Shown piece by piece: positions 57,185 to 64,000 of a stretch of DNA of 64,000 nucleotides (positions are counted from its first letter, which is position 1; every line of letters begins with the position of its first letter). The stretch lies in NCBI GenBank assembly GCA_013176395.1, contig JABMLP010000002.1, positions 372,001-436,000 of the forward strand, read 5' to 3'. The notes beneath the pieces were generated by a model. The model made no database searches and had not been told where the DNA came from. It saw nothing but the letters and a program-made list of their open reading frames with translations. The DNA comes from Venturia oleaginea (Eukaryota; Ascomycota; Dothideomycetes; Venturiales; Venturiaceae). The position numbers and the translations under genes were made by a program.

Positions 57185-58120
57185 TTATCCTAGAAGCGCA
57201 CTATTGTCAGCATTACTGTTCAAAGATGGAGAAAGAGGTGTCGAGAGAAGGTGAGAGAAGTCGAGGTGCCAGGTGAGTGACAAGGATCGAACTCTCTTAC
57301 TCCTTCGAGGTCTTGCCTCTTTCTTTTTGTCTTTGACTGATCTTGAGTGTTTTACCTTCCGGCGCTTCTTGTTGATATGGGCCGATTTGCGCTCTTCCTC
57401 ATGTGGACTATCAGCAACATCATCCGACAAGCCTTCTCCATATCCCGAACACGCCTGGTCGGTGTACCGTCGTTTCGCGCCAGCGCGTTCCGGTCGCACT
57501 GAGCTTGATGCTTTGAGGAGAGGAGAATTTTGTGCGGTGCTAGACTGTGGAATGGCGGGCCTGACACCCTCGAATGACGGCTTTGTCTTGCTTTCAAGAG
57601 GACCAATGATTTTATCCCACTTGTTGGCCTCCAATATAGCGCCAGGTCTCATCTGCAATGCCCGGTCCAACTTTGCCTGGAAGTCGTCGGCGGGTGCTTG
57701 AATTGGTCTGCCATGGAGCTTCTCATTCAGCCATTCCTCTGATTCGTAATCCAGGAACCCCTTCGTGCCCTCGGGTACCTCCGACAAGGGCTTGCCGCCT
57801 GGGTTCGTGAACTCTGCGGCATCGTTGGATGGCTTGTTGGTTCCCGCGAGGTGGAGAGTTTTGACTTTGCCTTCGTACGACTTGCGCAGCTTATTAATCT
57901 TCTCACCGGTCACCGGGTGTGTCCGCCGCACGCTGTTCATCAGGTTGTCCAGGCCGTAGAGTGAGATCAAATTTTGCGAAGTGAGAGGCGCCAAAGGTTT
58001 GACGGGCTCGCTGGGCAGGTAATAGTATTGCCAGTCATGGTCGGTTCTCTGTGTTTCTGATGTTGCGGTGGTGGGCGGTTGCGTGGAGTCGGTCATTTGA
58101 ACATCGTCGTCGGTAGGCAT
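57185..58120 (-). CDS. med19: Mediator subunit 19 (Rox3/Med19)
   Basis: Nuclear Mediator subunit linking activators to RNA polymerase II. The Rox3 domain is at about residues 30-120: YYYLPSEPVKPLAPLTSQNL, ISLYGLDNLMNSVRRTHPVT, GEKINKLRKSYEGKVKTLHL and FLDYESEEWLNEKLHGRPI. The C-terminus is highly basic (KKRRKVKHSRSVKDKKKEA), as in other Med19 proteins. The frame reads through to 57185 (311 aa), but a good intron (57300-57190, GTAAGA ... CTGAC ... TTCTAG, 111 bp) would remove 37 codons of intron-like sequence and end at the same stop with 274 aa; the spliced form is preferred. Transcribed divergently from RAD10. Confidence 0.85.
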   Translation of the reverse strand: MPTDDDVQMTDSTQPPTTATSETQRTDHDWQYYYLPSEPVKPLAPLTSQNLISLYGLDNLMNSVRRTHPVTGEKINKLRKSYEGKVKTLHLAGTNKPSNDAAEFTNPGGKPLSEVPEGTKGFLDYESEEWLNEKLHGRPIQAPADDFQAKLDRALQMRPGAILEANKWDKIIGPLESKTKPSFEGVRPAIPQSSTAQNSPLLKASSSVRPERAGAKRRYTDQACSGYGEGLSDDVADSPHEEERKSAHINKKRRKVKHSRSVKDKKKEARPRRSKRVRSLSLTWHLDFSHLLSTPLSPSLNSNADNSALLG

Positions 58121-58453
58121 TGTCGCACAGTTGACTTGAGTGGTGTGTCGACTTCAGCGCTTTTGGGGCATGGAGGAGACAGCGGTCGGGGTGCCTGATG
58201 GGATTTATGGAGGGCGCAATTGCTTCCGGGGAGGGTGTTGACAAAGGCGGGTTGTTGAAGGGTTGATGGTGGCAGTGGCAGTGGCAGTGATCTGAAGTGC
58301 AGTGCCCGGAATCTCTTATTCTCAGAGCCGACGAGCACGTGACTTGGCTTTGTCTCGAGCTTGTTTTCTATTGTTACACAATAATGACTACCACCACTCC
58401 TTAAATTTGCCTGAACCCACCGGGCCACCTAACAATAGGAACTGCAGTACACA
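58121..58453. promoter_or_regulatory. Shared MED19-RAD10 divergent promoter region
   Basis: 333 bp between the two start codons, so both promoters must lie here or overlap. Includes a short TGGCAG-type direct repeat (58268-58290). No specific motif is assigned. Confidence 0.5.
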
Positions 58454-59620
58454 ATGGACCCGGAACATGTCTTCGAGGTCAATAAGAATCCCATTCAGCC
58501 TGCTCCAAAACCCATCACCTCCAATGCCCGAGCCTTCCAGGGCAATACGCGACCTGCTCCTCCACCAGCTGGAGCTGCGCCCTCTCGGCCTGCCGTTCAG
58601 CAGTTGAGACCCGAAGTCATTGCGCCGCGCGGTACGAGTTCAATTCTATACTCGATTCGCCAAAAAGGCAACCCGGTTCTCGATGGCATCAAGCAGCATC
58701 AGAAAGAGATAGCTGATATCCCGGCCGACTACCAGCTCGGGAACACAACATGCGCATTGTTCCTGTCACTCAAGTACCATCGCCTGCATCCAGAATATAT
58801 CTACAAGCGCATCCAAGACTTGCATGGGAAATACAACCTCCGCATCATCCTGGTTCTCGTCGACATCACGAATCATGAGGCAAGCTTGAAAGAGCTGAGC
58901 AAGACTTCACTGATCAACAATGTCACTTTGATTGTCTGTTGGTCAGCAGCCGAAGCTGGCCGCTACCTTGATCTCTACAAAACTTACGAGCACGCGTCTC
59001 CCACCATGATCAAGGGTATCCAATCCACAGCTCACTCAGATAAGCTGATCGACTTCATCACTGTCCCTCGAAGTGTGAACAAGACCGACGCGCTGTGCCT
59101 GGTGTCCAATTTTGGCAGCGTCAGGACTGCTGTCAACGCCCGACCCGAAGAGATATTGCTTCTACAAGGCTGGGGACAAACAAAGGTCAAGGCATGGTAT
59201 CAGGCTGTGAATGAGCCGCTGAGAAACAGGAAAGCACAGAAGAGAGGCATCACACGCGAAAACGCGGGCATGATGCAACCGAGCATGTCCCGCGAGCCGA
59301 ACAGGCCTGACGTTGAACCGGCAGCTGCTCTGATCGGTGCCACGGTTACGACAAGCGACTCTATGAGACCTCCTGCTGCCAACACCAGCGTGACAGACGC
59401 GGACAAACGACCATCGAAAAGACTTGCAGAGAATGATTTCGAAGATGATGTGGATGAAGACGCAGAAGAGGCCATGCGAGAACTTCTCAATGGGCCATCT
59501 TCGGCTGCGAACAAAGCCGCTCCACCTCCCGCTCCAGCCCCGAGAAACCGGCCAACTGAGCCAGAGCTTGGTGAAAGTGTGATGGCGGCATTGGCCAGGC
59601 TGAGGGAACAGGGCGGCTGA
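58454..59620 (+). CDS. rad10: ERCC1/Rad10 DNA excision-repair nuclease subunit
   Basis: Non-catalytic partner of the XPF/Rad1 nuclease, cutting 5' of lesions in nucleotide excision repair and acting on crosslinks and single-strand annealing. Single exon, 388 aa. The N-terminus is Pro/Ala-rich. The central nuclease-like domain (about residues 65-180) shows SSILYSIRQKGNPVLDGIKQ, YQLGNTTCALFLSLKYHRLH, PEYIYKRIQDLHGKYNLRII and LVDITNHEASLKEL. The tandem helix-hairpin-helix is around VNKTDALCLVSNFGSVRTAV and EEILLLQGWGQTKVKAWYQA. A Fungi-typical acidic, disordered C-terminus follows. No introns. Confidence 0.93.
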   Translation: MDPEHVFEVNKNPIQPAPKPITSNARAFQGNTRPAPPPAGAAPSRPAVQQLRPEVIAPRGTSSILYSIRQKGNPVLDGIKQHQKEIADIPADYQLGNTTCALFLSLKYHRLHPEYIYKRIQDLHGKYNLRIILVLVDITNHEASLKELSKTSLINNVTLIVCWSAAEAGRYLDLYKTYEHASPTMIKGIQSTAHSDKLIDFITVPRSVNKTDALCLVSNFGSVRTAVNARPEEILLLQGWGQTKVKAWYQAVNEPLRNRKAQKRGITRENAGMMQPSMSREPNRPDVEPAAALIGATVTTSDSMRPPAANTSVTDADKRPSKRLAENDFEDDVDEDAEEAMRELLNGPSSAANKAAPPPAPAPRNRPTEPELGESVMAALARLREQGG

Positions 59621-60099
59621 AGAAGAGTTGGCATGGTTGGTTTTGGTACCACCAAAAAGTCGGTAACAACACATACACTGTGCGCCCTCAACGAGTTTGT
59701 GCTATTTAGCCATCTTCGACATCGCTTGTTCTGGTTGCAGAGGCATCGCGGCAAGTCATCAGCTATCGCACCACGGCCCCAAGCTTTATGAGCATCTAGT
59801 CAAGGCTTCATGTCCCTCGCATCGATCACTCTATGTCTCCTGCTGGTATCGCTTTCGATCAGTCATATGAAAGTATGGTCGAGTCCAAAATCGCAGAATT
59901 CGTAGCATGATTGATTCCTCAGAAGCCGGACTACAGGATCTCATGGAGGACCTATATCGCGAAGAGGGCCTTCCAATCAAGCTCAATCAATAGACGACAC
60001 CTTTGTAGACAAGTCCACCACTACTGATGTATTTGACGAGATCGGCCAAAAACGAAGCCAAGCGAGCCTTCTTGCTGGGTGCGGCAGACTGAGAACAAG
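59621..60099. other. Intergenic
   Basis: 3' flank of RAD10 and degenerate sequence leading into the CSC1 relic. No open gene. Confidence 0.45.
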
Positions 60100-60500
60100 T
60101 GCGGCTACTTCTTCAGTTACATAATTCTCCAAGCTCTGTCCGTCAGCTCTGGATCACTATTTCAGGTAGGATTTCTGGTGGTTTGGTTCCTCCTGAGGTC
60201 TGTCGTGAGCAACTTGGGATTCCCCGGTTAAACATGTCGGATGTGCAGTGGGGAACTTTCTTTCCTGTCTACCCCAATTCCTTCTCTTGGTCATTTCGCC
60301 GCTTATCATGATGTTCAATATCATCACCTTCAGCCTGTTCTGGATCGCATATCGTTACAACACGCTGTATGTGAACAAGTCTCGCTTCGACACACGGGAG
60401 GTCTTTTGTTCCCAAAGGCCGCCAATCAGCTCTTTATAGGTATCTACGTCACGGAGATTGCCTTGACTGGTTTTGTGCTCTGATTGAAGAGGATAGAGAG
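60100..60500 (+). pseudogene. CSC1/OSCA (DUF221) membrane-channel relic
   Basis: Fragments of the DUF221 calcium-permeable channel domain in changing frames: FFSYIILQALSVSSGSLFQ, then SDVQWGTFFPVYPN, then ISPLIMMFNIITFSLFWIAY with RYNTLYVNKSRFDT, then FPKAANQLFIGIYVTEIALT. This is the order seen in intact CSC1-like proteins (YFLSYIILQ ... WGTVFPVY ... AYRYNLLYV ... QLFVGIYLAEI). At least two frameshifts and several stops intervene and no N- or C-terminal flanks remain, so it is a relic. Confidence 0.75.
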
Positions 60501-61002
60501 AAGAGGAATCGCTTGTCATGATCTTCGATATCATTGAATGCCTAAGCAGCAGATAGTTTTGGCAGGATGGCTTGGCCTGGTAAGATACCTCGATGTAGCC
60601 GTGCTTTGTTGCGGAGGTGCCGTCGCGTTCAAGTATGGTATCAAGGTAGAAAATCGAGGGCAGTGGCTCTAATTCATGAAGCCTTAAATTGACAAGCTAC
60701 TGTGAGATCATCGGCCATTTATTCGGCCACGCGTTTCTTTCCCCATTCGCCATCTCAGCACAAAGCACCCCGTCTTCACGCTCTTTCAATGGGTGAGTCA
60801 AATTTTTGGATGGAATTCTTGAATGGCGTGACTTCTTTATTTCACAATCACTTATCCACGCACCGTCTCTTACAAGCAACATCCAATGTCAAAACTCTGG
60901 CAATATTAATAGGTATCAATTACGTCTCTCCTCAATATCGATATTAGATTATATAATTACATTTCTCATCACATCATTACCGGCGTGTATATCGCGCTCG
61001 AA
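60501..61002. other. Intergenic, convergent gene ends
   Basis: Degenerate remains of the DUF221 copy may continue to about 60670. Otherwise nothing supported. Confidence 0.45.
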
Positions 61003-62333
61003 TTATTCCAATCCCCCTAAACCTAACATATCAACATGACTCCTCATCATCTTCACCATCTTCAAACAATGGACATCCTCTCCTTCCTTTGGAACACCTT
61101 TCGCCCCATCCGTGCCTGCAAAATGCTCATGTACGCTATTCTCATGCCACCTCAATTGTCTCTCTTCTAATTGCTTCGTTAAATCTAGGACGGTGATTTC
61201 GTGCTGAGGCGCTTGATGCGTTTCCATCTCCAGATTAGAAGGAGAAGGAGGAGGAGACGAAGCAAGAAGAACATCCCCCTCCACCACCTTTCTCGCCAAC
61301 ATTTTCCATTCAGAGCCAGAAAGGGCGATGTTAAATTCCATAGGACAATCAACCGTCCCAGTATGTAAATGCAGCTTCCGAGGATCCGAATCCCCAATTC
61401 GGAATTGTTTTTTCTCGTCTGTTGCAAGGGCGAGGGATGCTTCGAGGTCCATGGAGGTGAGGAGGGAACGGTAGGCGTCGGTGATTGATGTTAGGAGGGT
61501 TGGGAGGAAGAGGATGTTTTGCATTGCTGTTGTTGATTCGCGTGGGCATGTGGGGCATTGGAGGAGGGAGTTTGTTGTTTTTAGGGCGGAGCGGAGGGGG
61601 CGGAGGATTTTGGGGAAGGAATGGGGGGTTAGGGAGCGGAGGGTGGAGAGGGTTTGGGACATTGAGGGTAGGCAGGTGCATTGGTTTTGTGGGATGTAGG
61701 TGTTTTGCGAGGAGGAGGCTTGGAAGGAAGATTGGTTGTTGTGTCCGTTATCGTGGGCTTGTGCGTGATTTAAGTTTGCATGCGGTCCTGGGGTGCTTAC
61801 ATGGTCTTCGTTTTCGAGTAGAACGGCCTCTCTTGTTTCTTGACGGTTCCAGTTGCAAGGCCCAATTTCATGTTGGTGGGTGAAGTTATGCAAAGGTTGG
61901 TCCAAGATTGGATCGAGAGAGTTGAGACCTGGATGGAATTGCGTGCCAAATGAAGGATCCGGGGAATTGAGGAAGGGCAATTGTAACGATTGATTTCCAC
62001 CAAAATCGTACAACAGATCTGTTCCAGAAAGGTCGAATCCAGTAGTGGCAGGAAATCGTCCAAACGCATCGAGATGGATATCGAGACCGAGATTCTCTAG
62101 ATCATCCCCTTCCCTTGGACGTTTTCTCGGCCTTCCCATCTTCTTCTGTGGATAGTATATACATAGCATATTCTCGGATTGACATCTTTGACAGACAGGG
62201 AACTCTCCTGAGCATTTCATCTTTCGGACGCCTTTAGATCTGCATTAGTAATCATAGTCCCAAGCTCTTGCAATCACAACCTACGGCATTCGTCGCAAGC
62301 AGCATGCCTCTTTTCTCTTCCGATGTGAGACAT
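61003..62333 (-). CDS. Zn(II)2Cys6 transcription factor, AflR-like
   Basis: Two exons (62333-62281, 62239-61003), 41-bp intron, 429 aa. The zinc cluster straddles the intron: ACDECR | RSKGVRKMKCSGEFPVCQRC then QSENMLCIYYPQKK, followed by an AT-hook-like MGRPRKRPR. The spacing between the second and third Cys is 10 residues rather than the usual 6. The C-terminal half resembles the aflatoxin-regulator domain (LRSLTPHSFPKILRPLRSAL, LQCPTCPREST, ALSGSEWKMLARKVVEGDVL). It is probably a nuclear DNA-binding regulator of a metabolic pathway, but no biosynthetic genes adjoin it in the window. Confidence 0.83.
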
Positions 62334-62616
62334 GGTAGTGAGAAATGGAAATCATCCAAGGAGAGGCCATTTGATACATTCTTGACGACTATCAAAGATG
62401 CTGTCATGGAGATGAAAGAAGGAGTACAATTCTAGGTTGAGTTACGGTGTTGCCGAATACAATAACAAAGTGCGATCACGGGATGCTGTTAAGCGGTCTC
62501 TTCAGCGATTAGTCGTTACTCGTCCATACCAGCACATGCACCGACGGAGCTCTCATTCACGCTCTGCCGCATCGAACCATCCACCATAAAGTCAATTGCT
62601 TCAATCCGACCCCAAT

Positions 62617-63744
62617 ATGCTTAGGTGCAACGCCTTCACACGCGTCGCGGCTGGAGCTGTCCAAGCATCGTCAAGTAAACATGTCGCACACCTCACGCGT
62701 ACCATCAACCACCTCTCTCTCACCTTGAAGCTCGCCTCAGTCAGTGGGCCCTCCACTCCGATAGCCCGATCTTTCGCGACAAAGATTGTCAAGAAAAAAC
62801 CCGCAACAAAAGCAAAAGCAAAGAAACCAGTGAAGAAGAAGACCCCAGCAAAGCCAGCTGCGAAAGCGAAAGCGAAAGCGAAGACTCCAGCTGCGAAGAA
62901 GAAGAAGGCTCCGGTTCGCAAGAAGGTTGTCAAGAAAAAGGTTATCGCCAAACCAAAAAAGAGGGTCCCCACCGAGTTACAGAAGGCCAAAGCTGTGAAG
63001 GCAAAGGCATTGGATGAGGTTACAAATCTTAAGAAGACTGCCTTGGTTGTCAACCCACCAAAACACCTGGCAGAAACTGCTTGGACTGTGTTCGTTGCCG
63101 AGAAATCAAAGGGCACCAAAGGTCTTGCAACAGAATTCATAAAAACTCTTTCGGCTGGGTACAAGGCATTGACTGCTTCGGAGCTTGAGGTACATCACTT
63201 CGCGTCTAGAGTTTGTACCTGCCTGAAGCTAACATCTTGGAACTAGCACTACAACCACATCGCCAACCAGAACAAGGCAGCCAATGAAAAGGCATACAAA
63301 GCTTGGGTCAACAGCCACACACCCGAGCAAATTCGTGTCGCAAATTCCGCCCGCGCACTTCTCAAGCGCCGGGCAATAGCAGGCGCTCCTGGCACCAGAA
63401 AAAACATGAAGGGTTTGAACAAAATCAGAGACGAGCGACAACCCAAGCGCTTACAGTCCGCCTACATCACCTTTTCTGTAGAGAGAATCGCAAGCGGTGA
63501 CTTCAAGAACGTCAAGCTTAGTGAGAGTGCAAAGGTCATCAAGGATGAATGGAAGGCATTGGGTCCAGCAGAGCTTAAGGTGAGCAATTGCCCTTGGACG
63601 ATCAGATTTCACTCATGCTAATCATGACCACAGAAATACAGTGATCTCCAGGCCGCGGACAAAGCACGATACATCCGCGAGTATCAATCCGCTTACGGTC
63701 ACCCATCACCTGTAGCCGCCAGCACAGCACGAATTTCTCCCTGA
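62617..63744 (+). CDS. Tandem HMG-box protein, probably mitochondrial (Abf2-like)
   Basis: Three exons (62617-63189, 63247-63579, 63634-63744), introns 57 and 54 bp, 338 aa. Starts MLRCNAFTRVAAGAVQASSS with a basic, Ser/Ala-rich leader that could be a mitochondrial targeting sequence (PIARSFATKI). A Lys/Ala/Pro-rich H1-like stretch follows (residues about 67-120). The first HMG-like box has AWTVFVAEKSKGTKGLATEF and HYNHIANQNKAANEKAYKAW; the second has LQSAYITFSVERIASGD, IKDEWKALGPAELKKYSDLQ and AADKARYIREYQSAYG. The layout resembles mtDNA-packaging HMG proteins of the Abf2/mtHMG type. Function inferred. Confidence 0.85.
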
Positions 63745-64000
63745 ACTGTCGGCAAATTTAAGCGTTGCATGATTCTTCTCGACGTATACACTCTAGCTAG
63801 ATGATGTTAGCGCGTGCGAGCGTGGCTATCTTCTTCAGCCTTGGTTTCTTAGCTCCCTCCGTTCTTGTTCTCCTTCGGATCATCCCCTGTAAACTACCGG
63901 TGGCATACATCTCGACACTGCAGGCTTAGATGAAGGACATGTCAACGCATGCGCTTTATGATTTGTTACGGCTCGCGGTTATACCTAGTGTTTGTGACTC

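Noticed and set aside
62601..63164. 187-codon Phe/Ala-rich minus-strand frame
   Set aside because: Antisense of the Lys/Ala-rich region of the HMG-box gene.

Overview
The window is nuclear DNA of a filamentous ascomycete (Pezizomycotina). The evidence is intron-containing genes with mostly 41-68 bp GT-AG introns, an AflR-like Zn2Cys6 regulator, GH17, GH32, GH35 and GH64 glycoside hydrolases, BTB and DUF1857 proteins, a fungal Med19/Rox3 and a Rad10 homologue. Gene content would suit a leotiomycete-like saprotroph or plant associate, but the lineage is an inference. No bacterial operon signals, tRNA or rRNA genes or CRISPR arrays were seen.

Layout. 0-17 kb: the end of an amino-acid permease gene, small hypothetical genes, an LYR-motif protein, a tandem pair of paralogous six-cysteine secreted proteins, a BTB gene beside its decayed duplicate, a DUF1857 gene and a DUF7053-type gene. 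17.2-24.9 kb: a nested transposon. A fragment of a LINE-type retrotransposon (minus strand) is split by a 5,481-bp Ngaro/DIRS-type tyrosine-recombinase retrotransposon (plus strand) with a complete A1 ... B1-A2-B2 set of split direct repeats. The element's RNase H region has expanded into a tandem array of about 200-bp units. 24.9-27.6 kb: an AT-rich stretch and a decayed F-box-like gene. 28-41 kb: secreted or carbohydrate-active genes (GH17, GH32, GH64) with a PI-PLC-X protein and an ArsB/CitMHS-type transporter. 41-46 kb: gene-poor, with a small membrane-protein gene that has a 6-nt first exon and a fragment of a carboxypeptidase S gene. 46-54 kb: a three-finger C2H2 protein and a six-exon GH35 beta-galactosidase whose last domain is interrupted by about 650 residues of proline-rich repeats. 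55-64 kb: a stop-riddled relic, a divergent MED19/RAD10 pair, a CSC1/DUF221 relic, an AflR-like regulator and a tandem-HMG-box mitochondrial DNA-packaging candidate.

How it fits together. The intact enzymes (beta-1,3-glucanases, invertase-type GH32, beta-galactosidase) suit extracellular polysaccharide and sugar use. They are scattered rather than forming one obvious pathway cluster. Housekeeping genes (MED19, RAD10, HMG-box) sit together at the right end. Several relics carry C-to-T type changes, including glutamine-to-stop changes with CpA context in the BTB duplicate, as expected from repeat-induced point mutation. The strongest observations are the nested Ngaro-in-LINE insertion, where removing the element restores the LINE frame, the RNase H repeat array, and the GH35 enzyme with a giant proline-rich insert.
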